Shown: one piece after another, positions 11,412 through 23,078 of the stretch
Position numbering within the stretch: position 1 is the stretch's first letter
Layout of the letters: each line of letters opens with the position of its first letter
Source of the DNA: Zopfochytrium polystomum
Lineage: Eukaryota; Chytridiomycota; Chytridiomycetes; Chytridiales; Chytridiaceae
Length of the DNA: 64,000 nt
Assembly (NCBI GenBank): GCA_025765615.1
Contig: JAIVFJ010000035.1
Location: forward strand, 310,001 to 374,000
Reading direction: 5' to 3'
Notes under the pieces: generated by a model
What the model was told of the DNA's origin: nothing
The model's input: only the letters and a program-made list of their open reading frames with translations
Databases searched by the model: none
Position numbers and translations under genes: made by a program

Positions 11412-12433
11412 AGTTGCATCCAGATTGATGGGGTCCATAGAGGCTTCTTGAGGAGTTTGCAGAATAGTTTCTTTCCATCTGGAGTGAATTGTTTGTGGCC
11501 TTTTGGTAGATGCATGTGGATGACTTCTTTGAGAAAAGCGTACAGGTAGGCTGTGTTGACATCCATGCTGTGGTACTCGAGGTCAAAAGCAAGGCTGATT
11601 GCAATGAGCAGTTGGATGGCCTGGATCTGGATGACAGGAGAAAAGGTGTCTGTGTAGTCAATGCCTTCGCGTTGGGTGTTTCCACATGCGACAAGAAGGG
11701 CTTTCCATTGCTTCAGCCAGCCAAAAAGGGTCAAGCTTGAAGGCATAAACCCATTTGCAGAACATTGCACATTTGTCAGGAGGAAGAATAGCCCATTCCC
11801 ATACCTTGTGCTTGTTTCTGAGAGAGCGAAGTTCCTCAAGCTCAGATGCAGTCCATTCTTTGTTGTAGTCTGATGTGTAGGCTTCCTTGTGGGAACGTGG
11901 CACTGGTGGGAGTTGTGATTGGTGGATTGGTTCTTTAGGGAAGCACTTTGGAAAGTGTGGTTCTGGCTTGGCTGATGCAAGGTAGAGTCGCAAGGGATGG
12001 CAAGTGACTGTTCGATTTTCAAGTAGCTTGCAAAGTCCAGTTGGTGCATATTTGATGTTGACAATGACAGGTTCTGGTTCAGTGTTGATGGATACTGCTA
12101 TGTGGTCTGCTGTTGGAGCTAGGCTCTCTTCAGGTTTGTCTTCTTCTTCGCCCAGGACAACAGCAACTGTGTCAGGGTTCCAACCATAGTTGTCATCATC
12201 GTCATCGTCTTTCATATCTTGGGGAAGAGTTGGAGGTTGATCTGAGGTGTTTGTTGATGATGATGGCAGCTGTCCTCCCCAGGAAGCCTGGCGCAGTTGC
12301 TGGCTAGTACAAGAGGAGGGAGCACTGTCAGGAGGAGAGTTGGATAATCGACGGTTAGAGCCAAGTGGTGGCTAAGAGTCAAGTGGTTCAAAAGAAGGAG
12401 AGTCATCAGTTTCAGGAAAATCTGTAAAATCAT

Positions 12434-13369
12434 CAGAAAGAGAAGTTAAGAAATCAGAATTGAGAGATTGGAGCTTAGCATCAGTTGGCCATAATTTAGG
12501 TTCTCATTGAGCTCTTCCTTAACTGTGCAACATATAATATATCATACATTTTATATATAGCACATGGCCATATCTGAAAGAGGGATTGCATCATTTTTCT
12601 AAATTTTTCTACAATGTAGACTTATTATTCGGACTAATCAACAAGTTCCTCAATGCAATTTGCGCTATATTTGACAGTGAGAAGAGCTCCCTTCAGCTCT
12701 TGTGAAGGTCTGAGTAACTCGAGAGCCCCTTGTTTATATGTTTACTTAATCTTGTAAATGCTTCTCATCTCTTATCTTTCCTTCCTTGTCAGTGCTGCCT
12801 TGTCATTAATTTTTCATTTTTCCTTCCTTTCATTTTTCTTCTTTTATTTTCTTCCTTTTTTCCTTCTTCCTAAATCTTTCTTTCCTAATGCCACTCTCTA
12901 TCCTCACAAACCCAACCTTCAATAAGTGCCATTTCTAAGAAATTAGATTTGTTTTTTACTGAAAACCCCCTTGCCCTTTGAACCTCTCACGCCGGCTCTT
13001 CATTGAGCCTGGAGGCCTAATACCTCTGTGTACGCTGTGCAACATGCCCTTGAGCCTGCTATGGGACTCCTTGCGGAGCGTCCTCATACCTGACAGAGAG
13101 AACTTCTGACCGCACATGCTGTTTGTTCATTGATGCATTTTTTGTGGCACCCCATCCATCACAAACAACCCCTCTATTCCTATTTTGAATATCTATTCAT
13201 ACTTTGAAAGTAACTCAGTGCTGATGCCCTGCATCAAAAAAGAGCATCTTGTGTTCCTTTTGCTGAATGGGCCTAAGCACAACGGGCACATCTGATTTTT
13301 TCTCATTTTCTCTTATTTTCGCTGTTTCCCACCTTTCAAGCCCCTGTCCCTGCACTGACGTTGGTAGTT
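12434..13369. other. AT-rich non-coding stretch upstream of the copia remnant
   Basis: No gene is recognised. It may include a decayed gag region and LTR of the copia element. It contains short TA-rich and CTT-rich tracts (for example 12780-12870). Confidence 0.4.
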
Positions 13370-13764
13370 GGAACTGACTGGTTAGCAGCAAGAGGCACAA
13401 GACTGATCCAAACCTATTGTGACTGTCAGTTATTGTTCTCACAATGCCCATGGGGAGAGTGAGCCACCGCCAATGCAGACCTGGGCGCTGGCTTGCACTG
13501 CTGAAAAAAACTCCAAGTATTAAGTGGAACAGAAAACTGGTGTAAACAGTTTTCCTCCTCCTCTGCTCAAGCAGATAGGTGAGGTATTTACCCTGTGTCA
13601 GTCACGCTTGCCAAGCAACTATTATGGTGTGTATATCATCATTATGTGTCAATTATCCATAACAGAGTTTTTTCTCTCTCTCTCCAAGTTGAGAAGGACC
13701 ACCCACAAACACACATCTCTGCTTCATTCTCTCCTTCCACTCCCTCACTCAGAGTAGACTGTTT
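13370..13764 (+). repeat. ~380-bp dispersed repeat, copy B
   Basis: This is in direct orientation to copy C (53805-54190) and inverted to copy A (9531-9906). It shares internal landmarks with both: TGCCCATGGGGAGAG, TCCTCCTCCTCTGCTCAAGC and the CAGAGTAGACTG end. Confidence 0.75.
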
Positions 13765-14269
13765 TGTGAGAATGAGCTCTCGAAATCTCCTCACCCTGGG
13801 CTAGAGGCGGAATAGAGCAATGACCTAAATACCTTATACTGAAAGTCAAAAGGGCAAAAGAAACGTGTTTTGGGGTCACCAGACAGAAGCAATGTATTTG
13901 GGGTCTACTAAAGCCCATCATCAAACACAAAAGTAACTTGTTGAAGTTGCAGTGTAGAAGGTGACTTGATGAGTGGAGGCAGCGTCGCAAGAAGGTTGAA
14001 GGGTCGAGGAACCGAGGCTTGAATTGAGAACTTGTACAAGGGAGCGAGCATAGCAAGCGACCAACGGCAAGCGGGTAAAGAGAGCTTGTTTTAGTTTTAC
14101 TGGCAAATTGAAGTGAGAGTGCTTTTTTTTTCAATAAGAAAACTCTGCCCAATTTATACTCCTGCAGTGAGGTTGACCAGTTTTCCTGTTTTGCCTATCT
14201 GAACAAGTTGCAAACTGCTTCAGACAGGACTTTGCTCTGGAGGTGTTGTAAACCCCTTCCCACAGACGG

Positions 14270-14430
14270 AGGGTGATTTGAAATATTCTGAGCATTTCAA
14301 ATCAACCAAGCTCTGTGTGGAGCCCTGTGTGCAAGCAACTGGTCTCCCCATAGGGAGGGAAAATTATTTGAAATCTTCAGGAGCATTTCAAATCAACCAA
14401 GGTCTGTCCAGAGGTCTGTGTGCCAGTGGG
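14270..14430 (+). repeat. Imperfect tandem repeat pair
   Basis: Two diverged units of about 90 bases follow each other. Both contain GAGCATTTCAAATCAACCAAG followed by a TCTGT-rich segment and CTGTGTG. There is no coding potential. The flanks are AT-rich, with no recognisable element termini. Confidence 0.5.
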
Positions 14431-14555
14431 CTGCCCCAGTTCAACATTTCTCTGAACTCATTGAGTGTGATTCTAATCGCATTGTCCTCACCAGCAAAGC
14501 CTAGGAAAGCAAAGCTAGAATCACCGCTGTCTTCACCTAACTCTTTTTGTTGGAT

Positions 14556-14896
14556 TCAGATTAGGCCTTTTGGCTTACCTGACTTAGTGTAAGTTGCATC
14601 GGCAGCGGCAACAAGGCCGCCGTCGACGTAGGAAGCTGGCTTCCTAGGCTCAAATCTCAACATAACTCTACAACAGACACAAAGAGCAGCCATCACATAT
14701 CTGAAAGAAAAACGTGAGAAAAGTGCGAGAAGGGTGCCCACAATCCCAAAAGAAAGTGCAACATACCTCTGGTCCAAGACACAGAGAAACTCCAATGGCA
14801 AAGCCAAAGGGACTGAATCCCCCAGTAAAGAATGAGGCTCAGGGTAACAAAGCGGGCACCAATGGCAGCACCAACCAATTTTTGTTTTGTTTTCAT
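14556..14896 (-). other. Possible small membrane-protein ORF, unidentified
   Basis: Two overlapping minus-strand frames contain hydrophobic stretches (for example ARFVTLSLILYWGIQ at 14896-14693, and GIVGTLLALFSRFSF then MAALCVCCRVMLRFEP at 14807-14556). A plausible intron (gtatgtt...tttctttcag) lies between them. Splicing there does not give a long frame. I do not recognise the product, and it may be a decayed gene. It lies 5' to 5' with GPCR gene 1. Confidence 0.25.
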
Positions 14897-15027
14897 CGCT
14901 TAATTCTTGTTATTACGCAGAAAGCTGACAACTGACGTGGTGCGCGATGGAAAAAAGCAGGTTCCTTCGTTTTCCATATTTTTTTTTTGCGGTCGTCTCT
15001 CCGACAAACCCGCACTTTTACCTCCAG

Positions 15028-15193
15028 ATGCTCGCCAAAGCCGCCCTCGAGTCACAGCAGATCGCGTCCTCAGGCGCTCAAGGGCGAACCAATCTGACCA
15101 TCGTCTTCATGAACGCGTATGCCCGAATCGCAGAGTACCAGCCGCTCGTCGACTTGGTCGTCCCTGACCTGTACGCAGGTCTCCGCCCGCGTT

Positions 15194-15228
<35 letters not shown>

Positions 15229-18200
15229 GTTTGGCGTTTTCTCTTCCGCATCTGACCTTGTCGGGCACTTGGCGGGCGAAGGAATTTACAGCGAAATGGA
15301 TGCCTCCGCGCAGGTGCCCACACACTATTCTCTCGAAAAAATCATCCGCCCCCCTCCCGCCCCCTCCCCCCTAACTTACCCAGCTTAGATGGCGGTTGAC
15401 GAGATCAACGCGCGCGCCGACGTCCTTTCAAATGCTTGGATCCACGTCCGTCGCGTCGAGGGAGATGATCCGCGGATACTGATGAAGAATGGCGCCGTAG
15501 CCGCCGTCAGCATGCTCGAGGTCGTGACGGAGCTGTTGGGAAACAGTGGCGCGGGTGAGGAGGAGGTTTTGGGGGGAAGAAACTTGGCACCAGTCTCGGT
15601 TGTTTCATCGCACCTTTTGCTTTACAAAACCTTTTTTCACCGATAATATTTTTTTAATGCCCAGGAAACATTCTTGGGGTTGTTAACTTCGGCTCAGATT
15701 TCAGCTCGAGGTGCGACTTTCTTTGGGGCGTCGGTATTAACCAATGCATCTTACCGCTTAAAAAAAAAAAAGAATCGCTGCCCAGATCGGTTCCAGCGCC
15801 AATGTGAGGCCGTCCTTCCTCCGTTGCCGACTGAATTGCATAACTGATTACTGACTTCCTCCCCATTTTAGATCCTCATGTGCCATCCGCTCACCGAAGT
15901 GAGGCCTTCCTCTCCCTTTCCCCTTGTTTACCCCCACATATTCTTCCCCGCAATTTTGATTATTCCTCACCTTCGCACCGTCCATTCGTCACAAAAACGA
16001 AGGACATAAAGTACTTCAAAGGCGCTTTGTGTCCCACCTGCTTTGGGTCGATTGCAGATGTCAGCCGACTTGCCGAGAGTGTCGTGGCATACCTGAAGCA
16101 TCTAGGCGTCCGTCGCGTGGCCGTCTTGTACGAGGAGCTCATGTATGACGAGCGTGAGTCTCTGCGAAGGCAATGAGCGTGGGAATTTTTGCCTGCCGAC
16201 GCTGGCTCTTCCAGCATCCACCAACCCCTCCAACGTCCATGAAGCTTTGCCTCACCGCGCGTGGCGACCACGTGTAAAACTCACCCACCCACGAGACGCT
16301 CACTCTAGCCCCCGACCATTGTTCATCCAACTCTATCCACAGTGCGAGAATCTCTGCGGGCGCTGCTTCCGAAATCAAACATCCAAACAATCGCTTTTGT
16401 GCGCACACCGATCAGCTACACCAAAAACGACCTCCAGAGTGTTTACAGCCTGTTGAGGGCCGCCGACGCTCGGTAACTTTCAATTTCTCTCTGTTTCGAG
16501 GAAGAGCCGAAGTGGGGGACGGGAGATTTGGAGCGCTGGGATGTGACCCACCCATTATCCAGCTTAAAAATCTCACCCGCCCATCAGTTATATTATCACC
16601 ATCATGGAGCCGGCAAAAATCGCAGATGTGTACTTTTTCGCCCGTGAGTTTTCTCTGGTCAGCCCCAGCCACGTGTGGGTTTCGTTCACTCCACCGATTG
16701 CGACGGGACCAATACCATTATGTACGTACAGGTCAACTTATATTCTTTTTTATCTTTGGTTTACTTCGTAGAATCGCCCAAATAATAACACACTCTGCGA
16801 AATGCCACAAAATCAAAGTGTACGGTCCTGACGCTCCTGAAGACTTGGAGGGATTCGTGTATGTTCACTTCGAGGCCCAGCTGCAGTCTGCGCCGAGAGT
16901 TATTGAATTCAGCGATGCGTACCTTCGGCGAAACAAGGAGGATCCCAGTTGGTGAGCGGTGCTGACTGACTCTTGACTGTTCCCCCCCGGTCTCGCCTTC
17001 GTTTTTCTGCTGCTGTTTATATTTGAAATGGGAATCGTCAAGGCGAGCTTTGCTGAACAAATCTGATTCGCCACACTTGAACCGGTTGAAAATACCTTCC
17101 TGCTTTCCCATTGGCAGGTTCGTTACTTCTGGCGGAACGGTGCCCGTATTTGCGGCAAACAGTTACGACTGCGCCAACATGATCATGTACGGCTACGACC
17201 GGCTCATGCGGACGCAGAACATCTCAGTGGAGGACGTCGCCGCCGGCCGCTTCCGGATTCAGAATGCGAAGAAGTTTGCGTCCGGTTTGGGTGCGTGCAA
17301 CTCTTTCTGGCCGCATTTCCAAACGGGACTCAAATGCAATTGTCTCTCGCTGCTCGTCCGCAAATAATCGCCGCCCAGACTATGAAGGTGTGACGGTCCA
17401 AAACCTGACACTGGACGATGACGGATTCTTGCAACAGTAGGTGTTCGCAAGGCCGATCCTAAACACCCCAAATCGAATCTTCTCCACCAGCCCCAGCCGG
17501 TCCTTTTGAAAACCTCACTCAAATTTGGATCAGGAATGCGATCTTTTTTAATATCAACATATCAACGATTTATGCCGCCTATGTCGACCGCGAATCGGGT
17601 GAGGCTCTAAGACTATATCTCGTCCTTTTGGGATTAAGTTTATGCATCACTTGTACAACCAACATTAAGGTTTCGGCGGCGTTGGGTTCCAGCCGGGTTC
17701 ACCGTTTGTGCAGTATCGGCCTCAAATATTTTACGGAGGTTAGCTCATCGTTCGCTGATTCTTTCAACCGCGACAGAAGGAGAAGTGAGCAAGAAATCTG
17801 CTGAAAGACTCACTCACAAACAAAAAAAAAACTGAAATCCTTCAGGCTCGACCGTTCCGCCGCACGACGGGAGCTTTGACCAAACAATCGTGACGATCGA
17901 GCCCAACTCGGCAGTTGGAGTCGCCATCATCACCGTGACTGCATTAGGAGTGCTGGCGTCGGTATTCGCGTTCGGGCTTGTTCTTCTCTTCCGTAACGAT
18001 CGCGTCTTCGTGTCGACGTCTGTCGGATTTGGGCTCGCGCAGGCAGCGGGCCTCGGCTTTGTGTTTGCAGCAGGCTGCTTCTTTCTTGGTGAAGCCACCT
18101 CCAATGGATGCCATGTTCGCACGTGGCTTCAGCTCGTCGGGTTCGCGGTTCTGGCGGCATCGGCAGTTGCAAAGAACGCAAAATTGTTCTTTTTGCTGAA

Positions 18201-19426
18201 ACCGTCTCGAATCATGGGGTCGAAAGGGGCGCTTGAGTGGGTGCTGTTTGGAGGAATCATCCTCGTGGAAGTGGTAAGATTTAATGGAGTCGGGTTCAAG
18301 CAGACTACTTACCTTGGACTGACCACGAACGAAACACTGCCCCACCCAACTGCATCTTACGCGGCCCTCTCCCTCAGGCCCTCCTCCTTGGTTGGTCCCT
18401 GTCGCAGAATCCGCAGGCAGTCCTTTTGGAAACGCCCAGGACCCAAACCAAAGCCTGCCTTTCCTCGCCGTCCGGCCGATTTCCCGGCAAAGCCATTCTT
18501 TACACCTTCAACCTGTTCCTCTTGGCGGCCGTTATCCAAGTCACCCGAGCCGTCCGCTGGAACGAGTCTCGCTACTCGGACAGCGCGGTCGACAACAGCG
18601 CGACACTCGCCGCCGCAGCGGTCGCTGTCGTTGCGGCAGCCGCGGCCCTCCCCGCCATCGAGTTCGCCGACGTGGAAAGCCGAGCCGCCGCCGCCCCTGA
18701 CGCGACGCGCGCCATCGCCGCCGAGACCGCAGCCGCCGCCGCCCTGGTTGCTCTCTTTGCCACAAAGGCCGCCGCCGTCGCGGCCAAGCTCCGTGCCCGC
18801 CGAGCCGCCCGTACACCCTCCATGCCCCTCGCAATGCTGCGCTTGCCGTCGCAGTTAAGAACTTCGAGTTTTGGCCGCCGCGGCGACGACGCCCCCATTG
18901 CCGTTGCCCGTGCCTCCGCCCCCGCTCCGGCCGGGCAGAGCTCGGCTTCTGCGCAGGGCCGGTGGACACCGCAGGCGAGATCCGTGCGTGTAGTCGACCT
19001 GGTGAGCCACGGGAGGGTCCTCCAACTTTTTTTTTATCCACCATAAACCAACCCTTTCCCAAATATAAAATCTCGCACACACACACACACACACACAATC
19101 TACCAAAGGGAACCTTCGCCTTCAAGCCCTCCCCGCCGTCTCCGCTGACCCCCTGGCGCGCCGCGTCCGCCTCGTATCTACCCGACGCCGGCCTCCTCCT
19201 GCTGGACCCGCACAATCCCGACGCCGCCGACGCCGCCTTCGCCACCCGACTCGTCGCCAGCACCGCCGCCGCCGGCGACGCGGCCTGCGCGCCGCGCGTC
19301 CGCGGCAGCGTCGTCTTTGTCGCCGCCGCATGCCTGCTGCAGGCGCGCGACAGCGCCGCGGCAGAGGCCCTAGCGCGGTCACTAAAAGCGGAGGTGCGCG
19401 CGGGGGACCACGCGGAGCGGCGATGA
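15028..19426 (+). CDS. Class C (GABA-B-like) G-protein-coupled receptor 1
   Basis: This is a gene of about 15 exons whose first exon is unresolved. The ligand-binding (Venus flytrap, ANF-receptor type) domain shows AVDEINARADVLSNA (15389 on), GALCPTCFGSIADVSRL then YLKHLGVRRVAVLYEE (about 16020-16153), and VTSGGTVPVFAANSYDCANM (17119 on). A GFQPGSPFVQYRPQIFYGG linker (about 17670-17739) leads to seven membrane helices in two exons (about 17847-18273 and 18378-19001). Class C landmarks are CHVRTWLQLVGFAVLAASA in helix 3 and WNESRY at helix 6. The tail ends with a module in the last exon (19109-19426; GTFAFKPS...WRAASASYL). The receptor should sit in the plasma membrane, bind a small ligand and signal through G proteins. 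It is more diverged from the other two receptors than they are from each other. Confidence 0.88.
15199..15227. repeat. T29 homopolymer in a receptor intron
   Basis: This is an uninterrupted T run in the short intron after the first recognised exon of GPCR 1, about ten bases before the acceptor TATAG. Confidence 0.8.
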
Positions 19427-20089
19427 CGCGGGCGTGGGTGGGGCGGCTTGCAAGCCGTGACTGCAAACGCATTGGTAAATGTTATGAGGAGTGTTTCTTC
19501 GATGGAGGGGGGCGGTTGAGGAGCCGTCGACCTCGCCTGCCCATCCCATTAAGCCCTGCCCCCTTCGCCCCTTTTTGTTTGTCTTGTGCACTGGATCTCG
19601 CGACACCCCACCGCTATGCATTTTATACCTGTTCTGCTTGCCCCAACCCCCCCCCCCAATTCCCAAGTACTTCGTGTAAATGTACACTCGTCGCACTGGA
19701 TACGACTTCATTTTTATCCATGTTATGGTTTACATCGGGCAGGGATGCGGGCAGAGGTGCTGGTGATAATTAATTGTGGGCTTCCCGTGATCCCGTTCGT
19801 GGAGGGGGGAAGTTAGTGGGGGGGGGGGGGGGGGAAGGCAGGTTGGGGTTGGGAGTTTGCTGAGTCTTGCTGTGTGTAGGGAGCGCAAATGATTTGTGAA
19901 CTCGTGTCATGACGGCTCGCTCCGGATCTCACGCGAATTCCAAGTGGCCTCGTCCCGCGCCGCCCGCCTCCCTCCCACTCCCCATTATTGAAACGACCCT
20001 GTACTTGCCACTCGCACCTGCATCATCCTGGTTGGGGTACACAACGCGGCACACACCGGTGATAAAACCTTTTTTTTTTCATTTTAATT
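19427..20089. other. Convergent intergenic region
   Basis: This lies between the 3' ends of GPCR 1 (plus) and DRC11 (minus). It contains a G run of about 14 bases (about 19818-19834) and a C run (about 19647-19659). No gene is recognised. Confidence 0.5.
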
Positions 20090-22673
20090 TCACTTCTTCT
20101 TGGCCGGCGGCGCCTTGCCCTTGGCTCCTTTACCCTTCCCCTTGGGGTCGTCCTCCTCCTCTGGTCCCGCCAGCGCCGCGATCCGCTTCTTGACGAGCGG
20201 CGTTTTTTCGAACCATTCCTTTTTTTTTTTTTTTTTTTCCCCGGAGGTGAGGGTCAGCAAGCGAAGGTGCAAATCGAAGGGGGGAAAGGGAAGTGGGGAA
20301 GGGAGAGAGAATCACCTTAAAGAGGCGGTCTTCGTCCGTGTTGACGGGAGGGAGGCTGAGGAGCTGCTCGACAAACTCGTTCGTTGAAAGCTTGCGAACT
20401 CGAAGCTTTGTGTTTTCAGATGTGAAGGGTGAGGAAAGCGGGAGGAGAGAGCGGTTCAAGTCCTCACACTTTTAAAACTTTTCCGGGTCGTGCACCCCCC
20501 TCCCAACCCCCGCCCGTCCTCCCACTCACCAGTTTCATCCTCCTGTCCGTCATGACGCGCTCGCACACCAGCTGAATCGTCCCCGCGGCCAGCCCGTGCG
20601 ACATGCGCGTCAGCAAGCTCAAGTTCAAGTCCCTCGCTGCACCCGCGGGCGCCTTCCGCATCACAAACTCCCTCCACAGCGCGAACCGCGACGCGTAGTC
20701 CGGCTTGGGCGTGACCAGGATCTTTTCAAACGCCGCGGTGACGGCTTTCGCCTCACCGTCCCACGGCTTGTGCGAACAGCCGACGACGAGCACGCGGTCT
20801 TCCGCCTTGAGCGCCTTGAGCTGCTTCAGCAGGTCCTTCTTGATGCGCTTCGGGTCCGACAGGTCGTCCTTGGGCACCTTTTTCGCAAACACCATCTCCA
20901 CGTTGTCGATGTACACCACCGACGGCGCCTGCGCTTTCGCGACCTTGAACACCATGTGCACCATCTTGGTCACGTTCGGCTTGCCCTGGTACTGCCCCAT
21001 CGTGTTTTTCGGGCTGAGGTTGAAGATTTGCGAGCCGGTCTCGGATGCGATCGCGTTCACGAGGAGCGTCTTGCCCGTCCCGCTCGCGCCCGCGAGGAGG
21101 AGCGTGCGGACGCTGGGCATTGCGGTCGCGTCCGGGTGGCACACCGGTAGGATGCAGTACTCGGTTAACGTCTGGACGCGTCAAGTGAAGTGGGGGAGGA
21201 TTTGCGTCAGCGACTGTTTTTTTGGATTTGGAGGGTGATACCTACCCTGCAGATTTCTGCCATGGTGGGCAGAATTACGGGTTCCGTTGACTTTGATGAT
21301 GTCAGGTAGTCGAACTCCCCTTTGATGTCGGACATTGACACGTGCGGGAACTTTTGCGTTTCAGAATAGAAGCAAACCCCCGTAAAGGACGATATCCCGT
21401 CAGTGGCCAAAACAGAATCGAAAACGGGCATGCTGTCCCGTCTCAACCTCTCTTGAGAGTAACAAACCTTTTGCAGGATTCCGTTCTGAATCAATTCCTC
21501 CACAAGCGACTCCATCGTTCGGTTTCCGGTCAAGTCTTTCTCCTTTTTGCCCTTCTTTCCGCCTTTCTTTCCCTTGTCCTGCAGGAGATGGTTTTGATTT
21601 TCGAAACGGTCAAGTACGAATATCCAAAATGGGTCATTTTTCTTGGCGTACCTTTTTTCCCTTCTTGCCTGCGTATGGCCGCGTGTGGGTGAGGTTTCTT
21701 AGCGGCTGGTCGAAAGACGTGAAGGGAAATTTCTCCGCTCACCTCCTTTGCCCTTCTTGCCCTTTTTCCCCTTCTTGCCTTTCGAATTCTTGTCGCGGTC
21801 GACCGCTAGTTTCAAGTTTTTCAGCTCTTCTTTCAGCATTTCGAACACCTCCAGTTTGATCTAGCATCACACGGCCACAAAGGAGAATCCTGTTAATGGA
21901 GTCGTGACGGAAAACTCGCGGAGGACCTTGCAGCAAGGAAAAAGAGAGAGAAAACGAGAAAGTAATAAACCAAAAGCGAAATGGCAATAAGCTCGAGTAC
22001 CTCGGCTTCCACCTCCTTGCGTTTTGAGACTTTGATGATCTCTTGGTCGTGCTTTTGGGCAAAGTTGTCCGACTCATCCTTGGTCTGCCAGACGGTCCCG
22101 TATGTCTGGCACCTGCGGGGGTGATGAACCAGAGTTAAGGCAAAAGCGACCTGCGTGAAGGACGACAGAGAGAGCATAAAATTAAAGACAAAGGGAGAGC
22201 CTCACCCGGCTTTCACTCCGTCCAAGTGCTTCGAGACATCAAACACAAACTGCGGGCCTTCATCCTCCTCCTCCTGGCCCTTGCCGCCTTTACCCTTCTT
22301 CCCGGATCCAGGCTTCTTCGCTCCGCCCTTCGCGTCCTTGCCCGCCTTGCCTCCCTTCTCCTCTTTGCCGCCGCCCTTGCCCCCTTCCCCGTCCTTCCCG
22401 CCCGCCGCCGCCCCATCGCCCCCCGCGCCGTCGCCTCCCTCCCCTCCCTCCCCGTCCCCGCTGTTCTCGCCGTCGAACGCGGCGAACCGGAACCCCGGCG
22501 CCTGCCACACCTTGTCGGCGGGAAACTCGGGGAACTTGCCGTGCGTGCGCTTGTAGTCCATGTACCACTGCCGGAACGCGTCCTGCATCGACTCTTTCAT
22601 GTCCGGGCCCTCGACTTTTGCGATTCTATGTTTTTTTTTGTGTGTGTGTTTTAGTTGGAGACGCCCACCGAAA

Positions 22674-22705
<32 letters not shown>

Positions 22706-22996
22706 GAACAAGCAAACCCCCAACTCACTTTTCTTTCGTGTTTTTCAAAGCCGCTTGGTACTCTTCCTCGTGCTGCACCTGCACAACTTTGCGGCGCGTG
22801 CGGTTCGCATCCGCCTTTGCCGACGGCAGCTGCGCGGTCGTTGTCGCCCCCGTCCGCGTCGGCTGCGCCATGCCGAGAAACACGAGCTCTTCTTGCAGCC
22901 GCGCCCTCGCGACTTTGCGGTCCTTGTAGCCCCGGTAGCTGGAGGGGTGGGAGTGTGTGTTTGTGTGTGTGTGTGAGTGTGATAGATAGGGAGATA

Positions 22997-23078
<82 letters not shown>

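Larger units (their letters stand above)
10014..12433 (-). mobile_element. Ty1/copia retrotransposon remnant (pol: RT and RNase H)
   Basis: On the minus strand, copia pol domains follow in order across several frame breaks. These are an acidic linker, the start of reverse transcriptase (WAILPPDKCAMFCKWVYAFK), GIDYTDTFSPVIQIQAIQLL, and DVNTAYLYAFLKEVIHMHLPKG. The catalytic loop (LVFVDDINVMAN, the YVDD equivalent) comes next, then RNase H (AAYSDTSYGGEPGDRTSCTR, SLSSTEAEYYSLSEA). The domain ends at QIADILTKPLSTSPHQQL. Integrase and gag were not found here. The open frame is broken by stops and by a solo LTR inserted at 11104-11411, so the element is inactive. Confidence 0.9.

Noticed and set aside
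9531..13764. Inverted ~380-bp repeats as long terminal repeats of the copia element
   Set aside because: LTRs must be direct repeats. These face each other, and the true LTR family in this window has different ends (TGTTATG...CTGACA).
13745..14152. 135-codon minus-strand ORF beginning MGRVFLLKKKALSLQFASKT
   Set aside because: Its end runs into dispersed repeat copy B, no domain is recognised and the composition is that of surrounding AT-rich debris.
14556..14896. Small membrane protein with weak likeness to mitochondrial pyruvate carrier or MICOS subunits
   Set aside because: Only scattered residues match, splicing does not yield a full frame and the order of motifs does not agree with either family.
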